A stretch of 64,000 nucleotides of DNA from an uncultured Candidatus Nitrosopumilus sp. (GTDB lineage Archaea > Thermoproteota > Nitrososphaeria > Nitrososphaerales > Nitrosopumilaceae): contig CATOSM010000002.1 of NCBI GenBank assembly GCA_951812645.1, positions 62,001 to 126,000 on the forward strand. Direction: 5' to 3'. The notes under the pieces were generated by a model. The model was not told where the DNA came from and searched no databases. It saw nothing but the letters and a program-made list of their open reading frames with translations. A program made the position numbers and the translations under genes. Below are positions 27,334 through 35,892 of the stretch, in pieces. The stretch's first letter is position 1; every line of letters begins with the position of its first letter.

Positions 27334-29004
27334 ATGAGAAAATTGAACACCTTACAATATACGATGTTTATGGTTGCGGCACTGGCCGTGCTGGTTGCGG
27401 TTCCTTCCGCATATGCTGTCACAGTCAATGTAAATCCGGGATGTCCTGATGGTGATCCTAACACACCAGCTTGTGATGATGGTGATACATACCCTACCAT
27501 CCAGTCTGCAATTGGAAATGCAGATCCAACTGATACCATATCCATCTCAGCTGGAAGTTATGATGAAGGTACAATAACTGTTAACAAAGCACTGACAATA
27601 GAGCCTGCCGCAAATCAAAAAGTGATATTAAGTGGAACATCCAAGATTGATGTAAACTCTGATGATGTCACCATACAGGGTATCACGTTTAAGAATACTA
27701 CGTCAGTCTATGCAATAACCATTGGCAAAACTGCATCTGATGTAACAATACACAACAATACGTTTACAGACACTAGAGGCCATGGAATATTGACGGCCGA
27801 TAGAAATGACATTCTGATACGAAACCTGAATGTGACAGACAACGTGTTTAAGAACATTGGAACGTTTTATGCTGATGGATTAACTCTTGATCAAAAGGCC
27901 AGTAAACTGTATACTGCAATGGTTTTTAGTAATCATAGATCAAACCTAGGCGGCCTGCAGGATTCCAGAATTACCGGCAACACCATTGATACTGCGACAT
28001 TTGCCGGAATAAACTTGGCCGGTACTCGAGATATTCTGGTGCAAAACAACACAATCTCAAATGTTCCTGCGTTTGCAATTCAGCTTGCATTGGGTGCCAG
28101 CCGTATACAGATTCTTGACAATGACATACGTAATGCAAACAATGCATTAGAGTACCTTAATGGGGTTCCAGAAGACGTCACTGAGGGAGCCGTTCTGTTA
28201 TGGGCCAAGGATTCCTCCCATGTTACCGTTAGCAACAACACCATCACTGGAGGCAATAACGGAATTGTCTACTGTACGGGGGCATGTGGGGTAACTACAA
28301 ATCAACTGGGAAATGCCCAAGATCCTATCCTTATAGTTGATACCACAACAAAGACTGACAGCACAAACACGTTTACCCGCAACACCTTTGACAGTGTAGG
28401 GGGCAGATATATCATCAACCAGGCATTCGGTCCGATGGTTGCAACCCACAACTATTACGGGACAGCAGCGCCTGACTTTACGGCAATATTGTCCGGAGAC
28501 GTACATTACAATCCATACTATAATGATCCGGAACTCCAGGTACTCGTAGATAAAACAGGGACGGTACAAAAGTCAATTGCAGACCTTGACGTGTCAGACG
28601 TGTGCTCCATATCCCTTGGAACCTACATCATGGACTTTGATGACGCAAAATATGGCGCCACGTCCAGTATTGTACCAAACCAAATCAAAAATGCCGGCAA
28701 CCAGGACCTTGGGGGAATAAAGTTTACCTCTACCGGATGGCAAAAGCCTGACGGCTCTGCCCTTTCTGGTGCCGTATCCAAGGTCGGCACTGATGTCACC
28801 AGTTCGGCATCCTATAGCACTATCCCAACTGATTCGGCCGGCATCAACTTTCCTGCTGCCAACTTTACCGGATCAAACGCGCTTCCAGGCTCAGGATCCC
28901 CTGATCCTGCACTGGTCGGCTTTGTGCTTGACCTTAGTCGCGTTGCAACGGGCGCCGATGTCACCATCACAGAATCCGTAACCTATTCTGCAACCTGCAG
29001 CTAG
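27334..29004 (+). CDS. Secreted parallel beta-helix surface protein
   Basis: About 556 residues from ATG 27334, chosen for the signal peptide (MRKLNTLQYTMFMVAALAVL...SAYA) and promoter position. The body is a right-handed beta-helix with repeated N-N-T-(I/F) rungs (VTIHNNTFTD, RITGNTIDTA, ILVQNNTISN, VTVSNNTITG), as in NosD/pectate-lyase-like folds. The C-terminal 150 residues are a beta domain ending TITESVTYSATCS, closely like the end of the paralogue at 53202. No membrane anchor is seen, so attachment is unknown. GC content is higher than in neighbours, especially at the 3' end. Confidence 0.8.
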   Translation: MRKLNTLQYTMFMVAALAVLVAVPSAYAVTVNVNPGCPDGDPNTPACDDGDTYPTIQSAIGNADPTDTISISAGSYDEGTITVNKALTIEPAANQKVILSGTSKIDVNSDDVTIQGITFKNTTSVYAITIGKTASDVTIHNNTFTDTRGHGILTADRNDILIRNLNVTDNVFKNIGTFYADGLTLDQKASKLYTAMVFSNHRSNLGGLQDSRITGNTIDTATFAGINLAGTRDILVQNNTISNVPAFAIQLALGASRIQILDNDIRNANNALEYLNGVPEDVTEGAVLLWAKDSSHVTVSNNTITGGNNGIVYCTGACGVTTNQLGNAQDPILIVDTTTKTDSTNTFTRNTFDSVGGRYIINQAFGPMVATHNYYGTAAPDFTAILSGDVHYNPYYNDPELQVLVDKTGTVQKSIADLDVSDVCSISLGTYIMDFDDAKYGATSSIVPNQIKNAGNQDLGGIKFTSTGWQKPDGSALSGAVSKVGTDVTSSASYSTIPTDSAGINFPAANFTGSNALPGSGSPDPALVGFVLDLSRVATGADVTITESVTYSATCS

Positions 29005-29105
29005 GAATCCGACCGCATGGCCCCAAGGTACGGCAGTATGTTTTCCCTCTTTGCCATGATGCCGCAATATGATACATTACGGACTCGCTTGGGAAAAACA
29101 TAACC

Positions 29106-29901
29106 GACCCATCCCAATACTCTCCAATACATCATGATGCATGCCAGGCAGGACTAATCCCGGCTGATTCCAACATTTCTTTTCATGCCTTGCCACAGTT
29201 CTTCTCAACCCGTACCTGAGCCATACAAGGAATCTCTCAACGGCAAATCCTGCCTTGCCATGATGTTTTTGATTCCTGTTTTGTGCAACGTTCCTTGAGT
29301 TCCTTTTGTATGGAATGCAACAGTCAATCCCATGGGATCTCAGATAGTTTCTGACGTATGCCGCATCGTATCCCCTGTCGGCATACGCTGAGATGATCTG
29401 CCGTATCAAACCGTCATCTACAAGTTCTGAGATGTCTTCTGACACATCGATGAATTTTGTACTGTCATGGACATTTGCAGGGCTGGCCCTGATTGGGATT
29501 GGCAGTCCTGCCCCGTCTACTGCAGCGTGTATTTTTGTGCCCATGATCTTCCTGAACCCGTCATATCCTGTTTTGTCCCCCCTTTTTTGGTGGCAATTGA
29601 CGATGAATCAACCGATATTTTTTGCAGGTTGATTTTTCCCGGCCTGTGTGCGGATTTGATCAGTTCTGATAGAATCCTTTTCCATGTTCCCTTTTGCTGC
29701 AGCTCTGAGAATCTCAGATGTGCGGTGGATTTTGAACCGTATCTGTCCGGCATGTCTGCCCACCTGCAGCCGGTTGTTAGGACAAACGATATTCAGTTGG
29801 TTGTGTTTCTGCCATTGCATCATGGCCTTCCAGTTTTTGCAGGCTTTGGCAGATGTGATAGAACCGTTCCATTGAACATCTGACATTTCTTTGTGAACCA
29901 T
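29106..29901 (-). pseudogene. IS5-family transposase, type 2, broken
   Basis: The N-terminus MVHKEMSDVQWNGSI shifts frame early, resuming at MPDRYGSKSTAHLRF. The A6G6 site (T6 at 29583-29588) and -1 frame through HAAVDGAGLPIP, YADRGYDAAY and a VERFLVWL segment are preserved. The C-terminus is diverged (LPGMHHDVLESIGMG). Inactive. Confidence 0.85.
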
Positions 29902-29980
29902 GAAGGATGCATCAGCAGAGCCATTCTTGGATCCCGATTGTCATGAATTATTTACAAAATGATCGGTTTTAGGATGAGTT
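29106..29980 (-). mobile_element. IS-E: IS5-family insertion sequence, type 2
   Basis: About 875 bp, minus orientation. The outer end at 29961-29980 is canonical (GATCGGTTTTAGGATGAGTT); the opposite end near 29106 is diverged (GACCCATCCCAATACTCTCC against AACTCATCCTAAAACCCTCC), so this is an older copy. It lies between the beta-helix gene and a remnant ORF. Confidence 0.85.
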
Positions 29981-30000
29981 GTATATGATAAAGGTGATTC

Positions 30001-30171
30001 TTGGTTTTACATAAGGGCGTTCCTGTAGACTTGAATGACTTGCCTCCAATTTCTTCTGAAAATCCTATTGCTAGATTAATTGTATTTGGACCTAGAAACA
30101 ATATTAAAAGGAAAAAATTAACTAAAGCAATTTCTGATTATCTGAAAATTCCTGTAAAAGATATTATTTGA
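30001..30171 (+). pseudogene. 56-codon remnant next to IS-E
   Basis: From TTG 30001 the frame reads VLHKGVPVDLNDLPPISSEN and ends LTKAISDYLKIPVKDII at TGA 30169-30171. The last part resembles the end of a small alpha/beta domain (helix then a V-K-D-I strand, loosely DUF167-like). It begins 20 nt from the IS-E end, so it is probably the 3' remnant of a gene. No function is assigned. Confidence 0.35.
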
Positions 30172-30290
30172 TTTTTTTATTTGGTGAAGATTTATGCGTA
30201 AAATCTAAAAATAAGCAAAAAAGCTTGACTTTTACGTGATTAATTATCGTCTCTTCATTTTTAACGCCCATTTTGAGGTCAAATATTATA

Positions 30291-31160
30291 ATGAATAATA
30301 TGGCTGCAAAGGAATTGCATTCTGAAAAACATACCTATTTGCCTAATCTTAATTCTCTGTTGAAAATCCCACTTGGATTAGTCCTGTTCACTATGATTTC
30401 ATCTGTTTTGGTCTATGCTGAGACAATGTCTGTAGATGTTGATGGTACTTTTTTTGATGTTGAATATGATGTTGCTGGAATGACCGTATCTGATATTGAA
30501 CCTGATGTTGAATCTGTTTCATTGATCTTGACTGTTGATGTCACTGAATCTCCTGGTACATTGGACATTACTTTAGATCGTTCTTTCTTTGATTCTACTA
30601 TTGAAGGATTAGATGACGACTTTATTATTTTAGCCGATGGTGACGAATCAAATTTTTCAGAAACTATTACTGATGATCAAAGTAGAACTTTGAGTGTTGA
30701 ATTACCTGCAGGTACTGAAGAAGTAGAAATTATTGGTTCTGCTTTTGGCACTGTAACTCCAGTTCAAGTATCTGATGTTGATGATGATGCAGCAGAACAA
30801 GCCGCAGCAGCAGAACAAGCCGCAGCAGCAGAACAAGCCGCAGCAGCAGAACAAGCCGCAGCAGCAGAACAAGCCGCAGCAGCAGAACAAGCCGCAGCAG
30901 CTAATACCAGCACTACTCCAACTCAATGTGGTCCTGGTACTATTCTAAAAGATGGAGCCTGTGTTCTAGATGAAATATGTGGTCCTGGTACTATTCTAAA
31001 AGATGGAGCCTGTGTTCTTGATTCAACTCCAAAACAAACTGATACCTCTGTTAAAGGATTGGGTAAGGATATGGTGATGGGTCTTATGATTGCCTTTGTT
31101 GGAGCAGGAACTGTTGGAATTGTTCTAGCATTAATCTCTAAAGCAAGCAAAAGTAACTAG
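30291..31160 (+). CDS. Surface protein with AAAEQA repeats and C-terminal anchor
   Basis: About 289 residues from ATG 30291; a TTG at 30273 is possible. A hydrophobic segment at residues about 30-46 (IPLGLVLFTMISSVLVYA) is followed by an acidic beta domain, six AAAEQA repeats, two copies of CGPGTILKDGACVLD (paired cysteines) and a C-terminal membrane helix (MVMGLMIAFVGAGTVGIV) with a basic tail. The layout suggests an envelope protein with a rod-like Ala/Glu/Gln spacer. It is convergent with the gene at 31157, overlapping by 4 nt. Confidence 0.75.
   Translation: MNNMAAKELHSEKHTYLPNLNSLLKIPLGLVLFTMISSVLVYAETMSVDVDGTFFDVEYDVAGMTVSDIEPDVESVSLILTVDVTESPGTLDITLDRSFFDSTIEGLDDDFIILADGDESNFSETITDDQSRTLSVELPAGTEEVEIIGSAFGTVTPVQVSDVDDDAAEQAAAAEQAAAAEQAAAAEQAAAAEQAAAAEQAAAANTSTTPTQCGPGTILKDGACVLDEICGPGTILKDGACVLDSTPKQTDTSVKGLGKDMVMGLMIAFVGAGTVGIVLALISKASKSN
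30790..30900 (+). repeat. 18-bp tandem repeats encoding AAAEQA
   Basis: About six copies of GCAGCAGCAGAACAAGCC in frame within the surface protein at 30291. The near-perfect identity suggests recent expansion. Confidence 0.9.
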
Positions 31161-31672
31161 TCACAAGTCAAGTCTTCAGAATTCATTTTCTGATCAAAGT
31201 CAAATCCTGAAATTTGTGTACTAGTTGCATATGGAATTATTCCTAAAATAGGCGTGTTCGTACTAGTTATTACGACAAGCTGATTAGGATCAAGTCTGAT
31301 ATCCCCCCCATCGAATTCAAAATCTAATGTCATGAAAACATGCTGAGATGCTGACAATTCATCAGATGAAAATACTCCTTCTTGTACTGCTGATGTCAAT
31401 GGATTTATTGTAACTGGATTTGTTGAAAATGTTCCTAGGTTGTTGCCCTCAAAAAATACCGTAACATCTAATTTCTCCAGACTCATCCAAAACGGCACTG
31501 TGTTACAAAATTCAATTTTCCCATGATTTGACATCGCAAAAAATGTAAATTCACCTGGACTATCCCATCTGTATTCTAACTGTGGAATTCCAATAACGGT
31601 TAATGCCCAATTGGCAAATGGGGCTATGATTGCAACTATTGCAATTATTGTGACGATTGAATATCTGTTCAA
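31157..31672 (-). CDS. Membrane-anchored hypothetical protein
   Basis: A 171-residue protein with an N-terminal membrane helix (YSIVTIIAIVAIIAPFANWAL) and a beta-rich extracellular domain (for example LDVTVFFEGNNLG and QHVFMTLDFEFDGGDI), resembling an Ig-like or LEA-14-like fold. It overlaps the upstream gene by 4 nt, so the pair is co-translated. Function unknown. Confidence 0.65.
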   Translation of the reverse strand: MNRYSIVTIIAIVAIIAPFANWALTVIGIPQLEYRWDSPGEFTFFAMSNHGKIEFCNTVPFWMSLEKLDVTVFFEGNNLGTFSTNPVTINPLTSAVQEGVFSSDELSASQHVFMTLDFEFDGGDIRLDPNQLVVITSTNTPILGIIPYATSTQISGFDFDQKMNSEDLTCD

Positions 31673-32328
31673 ATTTCACCTTCTCCCCCAACTGATATTT
31701 TTATGATATTTCTTTCCAACAAATTGTTCACTGCATTAGAAAAATCATCATCTGATATTGCACCTTGAATCCACCAATAGCCTATGTTCTTTATCCATGT
31801 TGGAATGCTGACTTTGTATACGTTATCCTCGTTTATATCAAATGGCATTCTGATTATCCTGGTATCTACATATTTTTGAATTGCATCTAAAAGAAATCCG
31901 TCTGAAATATTTCCTGATAGCCAATTGGACACTATTGGTTTCATCAGTCCTGGAATGCAAATGGAATCTGACTCAATTAATTCAAATTCTGCAAATGTGG
32001 CAGCTCCGGAATATTGTACATCTATAGCGTATTTCCCAAGCGGGAATATTTCTGGTTCAAACGGAATTAGAGATGGCATTGGATTTTGTAACTCTGTAAT
32101 TGCTATTGGAATCGCACTGCTGCCCTTTCCTGCTTCATGACTTATGTGGATAATTGCCGAGTCCCCTGTTATTTCTGACACTTCAATTATGTAAAATAAT
32201 TTTTCACAATAACTGTATGTTGTTTTTTCCATGATGATTGATACTGTTGGTTCTGCTTGGGCTTGAGGCAGAAATGCTGAAATCCCAACTAAAAAAATCA
32301 CTGATAAAATTAACCCCTTAACTTTCAT
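31669..32328 (-). CDS. Secreted protein with thaumarchaeal WIKN repeat-like C-terminus
   Basis: A 219-residue protein: signal peptide (LILSVIFLVGISAFLPQAQA), a beta-sandwich-like domain, then a helical tail IPTWIKNIGYWWIQGAISDD...ERNIIKI. This W-I-K-x-x-x-x-W-W-x-x-G-x-I-x-D-x-x-F segment recurs in many thaumarchaeal surface proteins. First gene of a two-gene operon. Confidence 0.7.
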   Translation of the reverse strand: MKVKGLILSVIFLVGISAFLPQAQAEPTVSIIMEKTTYSYCEKLFYIIEVSEITGDSAIIHISHEAGKGSSAIPIAITELQNPMPSLIPFEPEIFPLGKYAIDVQYSGAATFAEFELIESDSICIPGLMKPIVSNWLSGNISDGFLLDAIQKYVDTRIIRMPFDINEDNVYKVSIPTWIKNIGYWWIQGAISDDDFSNAVNNLLERNIIKISVGGEGEI

Positions 32329-32412
32329 CTCTTCTTAAACTCCTTCATGTTCAATAAAAATCCCAAATACTGGGGAATCTTTTTTAATGACTTGAAGGAT
32401 ATTTTACTTGTC

Positions 32413-32517
32413 GAGTTTTCTGCGGAGACAAACTCTACGAGTGCGAGGCTTGCCAAGCCCCACTGGAGAATTTTAATTGATTGGCGCTGCTTAGGCTTTT
32501 TTGTGACAAGTAGCCTA
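32413..32517. other. Cluster of three hairpins in an intergenic region
   Basis: GAGTTT/AAACTC (32413-32418 with 32430-32435), GGCTT/AAGCC (32447-32451 with 32455-32459, 3-nt loop) and TAGGCT/AGCCTA (32492-32497 with 32512-32517) lie between divergent genes (31669 minus, 32605 plus). The stretch is more GC-rich than ordinary intergenic DNA here and could be a small structured RNA. No tRNA T-arm or C/D box is present. Confidence 0.4.
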
Positions 32518-32604
32518 TCTTTGTTTAATTACTTAAGGATATGATTATTGACAGTATGTCATGTGTATGACAACATTAAAATATAATTTTTTGACACATA
32601 GATT

Positions 32605-32820
32605 ATGGCACGACAATCTATGATGTCTTTTGATGATTATCAATCTAAGCCTAGGGCTGAAAGACAGGTCACATACTTTTGCAGATTGTGCAGATGCTAT
32701 GGGATTAAACTAAGAAAAGCCCACCTGCAAAACTACCATAATGCTAACCGTGATACAGTTACTAAGCGTAGTAATGAAGACCTTGTAAAAACCATCTTTA
32801 TTGCATCTAAAACTCTCTGA
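32605..32820 (+). CDS. Small zinc-finger protein
   Basis: A 71-residue basic protein with a C2H2-like finger (FCRLCRCYGIKLRKAHLQNYH). Such single-finger proteins are abundant in thaumarchaea and are probably nucleic-acid-binding. It precedes rpl15e by 38 nt on the same strand, so co-transcription is possible. Confidence 0.7.
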   Translation: MARQSMMSFDDYQSKPRAERQVTYFCRLCRCYGIKLRKAHLQNYHNANRDTVTKRSNEDLVKTIFIASKTL

Positions 32821-32858
32821 ACATTTCAGTTATTAAAGGGGATTCTTCTAATCCCGAT

Positions 32859-33314
32859 ATGCCTAGTTATCAAGACCGAACGTGGATCAGACTGTGGAAA
32901 GAAAATTCTCCTGAAATACGTGAGCGTGTAGTTGGATGGCGTAAACAAAGTGCAGTTACTCGTATTGGCAAGCCAAGTAGATTGCAAAGGGCTAGGAGAT
33001 TAGGCTACAAGGCAAAACAGGGTATCGTTGTTGTTAGAATGAGAGTTGGTACTGGTGGCATGAGAAAGCAAAGACCAACTGGTGGTAGAAGACCAAAACA
33101 TCTTGGCGTTACCAGAATTAAAGCTGATGATGATATGAAGACTGTTGCCGATAGAAGAGTCGCTCAAAGATATCCGAATATGAAAGTTTTAGGTTCCTAC
33201 TTTGTCTATAAAGACGGCAAGCATTATTGGTTTGAAGTTATCCTGGCAGACCCAGATCATCCCAGAATTGCTCAGGACAAAGAACTAACCAAGAGAATTC
33301 CTAGAACTGCATAA
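32859..33314 (+). CDS. rpl15e: 50S ribosomal protein L15e
   Basis: A 151-residue basic protein with L15e features: RVVGWRKQSAVTRIGKPSRL, ARRLGYKAKQGIVVVRMRV, RRPKHLGVTR and NMKVLGSYFVYKDGKHYWFE in separate segments. The length is slightly shorter than eukaryotic L15e and normal for archaea. The following gene starts immediately after its stop. Confidence 0.96.
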   Translation: MPSYQDRTWIRLWKENSPEIRERVVGWRKQSAVTRIGKPSRLQRARRLGYKAKQGIVVVRMRVGTGGMRKQRPTGGRRPKHLGVTRIKADDDMKTVADRRVAQRYPNMKVLGSYFVYKDGKHYWFEVILADPDHPRIAQDKELTKRIPRTA

Positions 33315-33315
33315 A

Positions 33316-33873
33316 TTGAAAACAATGTTTCTGCTATCTCTTACATTGCTTTTTGTTCTCACTACTGCTTATGGTCAGCCCTTATCGGATGCAACTGGAC
33401 TGGTTCACAGAATGGAGGTTGAAACTGGCGGCCATTCTTTTGGGATAAAGGCCGTTTCCAATTTTGCTATATCTGATTTTGAGTTTAGCAAAGATGAGAA
33501 AAAATTGACTCTCTATGCTACCGGTGGCCTTGAAAATAATCTAAGTGAAATTATAATCCCCCGCAATCTCGTAGGTGGGAATCTGACGTTTTACCTAAAC
33601 GATCAAAAACATCCTGCACAGATTAACTCCAACGATGAAATTTCATTCATCCTTTTGAATTTCACAGGTTCTGGTGAAAATAAACTAGATATTGTGGGGA
33701 CTACTTATCTTTCGGGTTTGACTGTTCAAGACAAAGTCGATATGGGCGTACAAAAGGCCATCAAAAAGACAGACACATCTGATGATTCCTTTAATTGGGT
33801 TATTCTGGCAGGTTCTTTGGCAGTCATTGCAGCATTTGTTGCAGTGAAAATTAAAAAAAGAAACTCCTCTTAA
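33316..33873 (+). CDS. Secreted protein with C-terminal membrane anchor
   Basis: A 185-residue protein starting at TTG 33316 (MKTMFLLSLTLLFVLTTAYG signal peptide; ATG 33325 also possible). It has a beta-rich domain of about 120 residues, then a C-terminal helix (WVILAGSLAVIAAFVAV) with the positive stop KIKKRNSS. It starts 1 nt after rpl15e. Likely a cell-surface protein of unknown role. Confidence 0.75.
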   Translation: MKTMFLLSLTLLFVLTTAYGQPLSDATGLVHRMEVETGGHSFGIKAVSNFAISDFEFSKDEKKLTLYATGGLENNLSEIIIPRNLVGGNLTFYLNDQKHPAQINSNDEISFILLNFTGSGENKLDIVGTTYLSGLTVQDKVDMGVQKAIKKTDTSDDSFNWVILAGSLAVIAAFVAVKIKKRNSS

Positions 33874-33886
33874 ACTACTAGATGAC

Positions 33887-33967
33887 ATGGATAATGCAAA
33901 GATCGCCCTAGTCAGTGGATTTGTAATAGTTGTCGCATTGTCTGCAGCCCTTGTAATAATCAGGTAA
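33887..33967 (+). CDS. 26-residue single-span membrane peptide
   Basis: ATG 33887 to TAA 33965-33967: a short polar start (MDNAKIALV) and one membrane helix (SGFVIVVALSAALVIIR). It sits 13 nt after the preceding stop, so it may be the last gene of the L15e operon. Its coding status rests on composition and position only. Confidence 0.4.
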   Translation: MDNAKIALVSGFVIVVALSAALVIIR

Positions 33968-33968
33968 C

Positions 33969-34634
33969 CTAATCCTCGCCAAGTAATTTCTGAATCATCC
34001 CCTCTGCATGGCTTGATTGTCCAAATGATACGTCTCTTAGTATTCCCTTTCTATCAACTAGTATCATGGACGGCGTACCCTGCAAGGCAAATCTTTCAAA
34101 CGTTTCTGCAGAGTATTCTTTTGATTTCATGTAGCTTTTGACTCTCTCTATGATTTGGTTTTTGTATCCTTCAGGCTGTGTGTCAAATTCTGGAACCTGA
34201 GGATAGATAAACTCCATAATTTTTTCTTGGCTTGTTTCCCCTGATGTTTTTGTGAGATTGTCCATCGCTAATGGAAACGGAATTTTAAATGAAAGTTTGT
34301 TTCCTTCTTGTAGTTGGCCCTGTGATGATAGGACATCCTTGGTCTCCCCAACCACTTCTCCTGTTTCTGCAAGCATTTTCAAATTATCTAACGTATTTTT
34401 ATCAAAATCCTCAAAGGCTGTTGCTAAACCTAACACCCGAACCCCCTCATCTCTGTATTTGTTGTAAATGTTGATTGCCTCTGGAATTGCATGCATAAAA
34501 CATCCTGGACAATTTACTTGGAAAACTTCTAACAGCACAATGTGATCTTTTTCCTGATCAAAGTTTGTCGGAGCCCCTTGTACCCATTCTGACACCACGA
34601 AGTTTGGTGCCTTTTCGCCTATTTTTACACCCAT
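33969..34634 (-). CDS. Thioredoxin-fold (TlpA/AhpC-like) protein
   Basis: A 221-residue protein beginning IGEKAPNFVVSEWVQG, the peroxiredoxin/TlpA start, with the active-site dithiol NCPGC near residue 42 and the cis-proline motif ALQGTPSMILVDRKG. An insertion of about 80 residues separates the two halves. No signal peptide, so it is cytosolic, probably a disulfide reductase or peroxidase. Confidence 0.8.
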   Translation of the reverse strand: MGVKIGEKAPNFVVSEWVQGAPTNFDQEKDHIVLLEVFQVNCPGCFMHAIPEAINIYNKYRDEGVRVLGLATAFEDFDKNTLDNLKMLAETGEVVGETKDVLSSQGQLQEGNKLSFKIPFPLAMDNLTKTSGETSQEKIMEFIYPQVPEFDTQPEGYKNQIIERVKSYMKSKEYSAETFERFALQGTPSMILVDRKGILRDVSFGQSSHAEGMIQKLLGED

Positions 34635-34733
34635 TGAAAATTATCTACTTTTTTCCATTAAATACATATCTCAACTGGTTCTTGATTTTTTCTCAAGTAA
34701 CCTAATATAGGACACAAAAAATCTCAAAACAAA

Positions 34734-35222
34734 ATGCATGTAATCACTGAAGACAGAATGGCACTTTTTGCAGAAATGGAATCAAAATATGAACAAAAGG
34801 ATGTCGAATATTTTGTTTCTCTTTTAGATCATCCCGATTACGTAGTCAGAACAAGAGTCGCTTGCATCCTGGTTGACTTTGGAGGGGAAGACAAAGTTGC
34901 CCATATTGCCAAAGTTTTGAAAAATGATGAAAATGAACTGGTACGTCACGAAGCTGCATTTGCATTAGGACAAATGTCATACCCTAGTGCCATTCCGCCT
35001 TTGACTGATGCCACACTTAATGATTCTAGCATGTTTGTACGCCACGAAGCTGCAATTGCTTTGGGCGTAGTCGGTTCTAAAGAAGCAAAAGAATCCCTTG
35101 AAAAAGCACTAAAAGATCCTGAGGTTCCAGTCGTCGAATCTGCAGTTGTTGCCTTGTCCAATATTGAATTTATGGAAAAGTTAAGTAAGAACGAAAAGTT
35201 TGCAAAGTTAACTGGTGGATGA
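34734..35222 (+). CDS. HEAT-repeat protein
   Basis: A 162-residue alpha-helical protein with about four HEAT/PBS-lyase-type repeats ([60 protein letters not shown]). These make a protein-binding scaffold. The next gene overlaps or touches its stop, so it is co-transcribed with a Kazal-cupredoxin protein; the partner is unknown. Confidence 0.85.
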   Translation: MHVITEDRMALFAEMESKYEQKDVEYFVSLLDHPDYVVRTRVACILVDFGGEDKVAHIAKVLKNDENELVRHEAAFALGQMSYPSAIPPLTDATLNDSSMFVRHEAAIALGVVGSKEAKESLEKALKDPEVPVVESAVVALSNIEFMEKLSKNEKFAKLTGG

Positions 35223-35223
35223 G

Positions 35224-35892
35224 ATGAATTTTTCTTATGGAATTATAGGCATAGTTGGAATTCTTGCCGCAATCTCTATCGGTTTTATTTCTATGGATCC
35301 TACTGATGTCATTGAACCCCGTGTTGTAATGGTTGAAGAAAAAGATGTTGCATGTACTATGCAATGGGAACCCATGTGTGGTATTGATGGTGAAACATAT
35401 GGGAATTCGTGTATGTTGAATGCAGCTGACGTTGAACTTGATTACATGGGCAAATGTGTGATGGTAGAACCTGAACCAACACCAGAACCTGAACCAACAC
35501 CAGAACCTGAACCAACACCAGAACCTGAACCAACACCAGAACCTGAACCAACACCAGAACCTGAACCAACACCAGAACCTGAATCGCTACCAATGTCTGC
35601 TATTGTTTCACTTCCTCCGGGATCTGCTGTCCCAGGATGTGAGGAAACTGATGAATGCTATCTACCTTATCAAATTGATGTTGCTATTGGCGCAACTGTT
35701 TCTTGGAGCAATGATGATTCTGCTGCTCACACTGTAACAAGTGGTACTGCTGCAGAAGGTGCTGACGGAGTCTTTGATTCTAGTTTATTCATGGCAGCCG
35801 GTGTCTTTGAATATACTTTTGATGATGCAGGAACTTTTGATTATTACTGCATGGTTCATCCTTGGATGACTGGTATTGTTACTGTTAACTAG
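35224..35892 (+). CDS. Membrane-anchored Kazal domain plus cupredoxin protein
   Basis: About 222 residues from ATG 35224. An N-terminal membrane helix is followed by a Kazal-like domain ([20 protein letters not shown]...GKC), then about six PEPEPT repeats as spacer, then a plastocyanin-like domain with a type 1 copper site: His in DSAAHTV and Cys, His, Met in YYCMVHPWM. Blue-copper proteins are proposed electron carriers in the copper-based respiration of ammonia-oxidising archaea. Fusion with a Kazal (protease-inhibitor-type) domain on a Pro/Glu stalk is distinctive. Confidence 0.88.
   Translation: MNFSYGIIGIVGILAAISIGFISMDPTDVIEPRVVMVEEKDVACTMQWEPMCGIDGETYGNSCMLNAADVELDYMGKCVMVEPEPTPEPEPTPEPEPTPEPEPTPEPEPTPEPEPTPEPESLPMSAIVSLPPGSAVPGCEETDECYLPYQIDVAIGATVSWSNDDSAAHTVTSGTAAEGADGVFDSSLFMAAGVFEYTFDDAGTFDYYCMVHPWMTGIVTVN
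35467..35583 (+). repeat. 18-bp tandem repeats encoding PEPEPT
   Basis: Six to seven near-perfect copies of GAACCTGAACCAACACCA form the stalk between the Kazal and cupredoxin domains. Confidence 0.9.

Noticed and set aside
31925-32140. Long open frames antisense to real genes (also for example at 23057, 53528 and 55412)
   Set aside because: They mirror the composition of well-supported genes on the opposite strand and lack motifs, promoters or sensible starts.
32440-32480. tRNA-Gly (GCC) suggested by an anticodon-like loop TTGCCAA with a short stem
   Set aside because: There is no T-arm TTC-(A/G)-A sequence, no matching acceptor stem and no D-arm at the right distances on either strand.
35467-35583. 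CRISPR-like repeats (also at 30790 and 20611)
   Set aside because: The repeats are directly adjacent without spacers, lie in frame inside coding sequence and encode regular peptide stalks.
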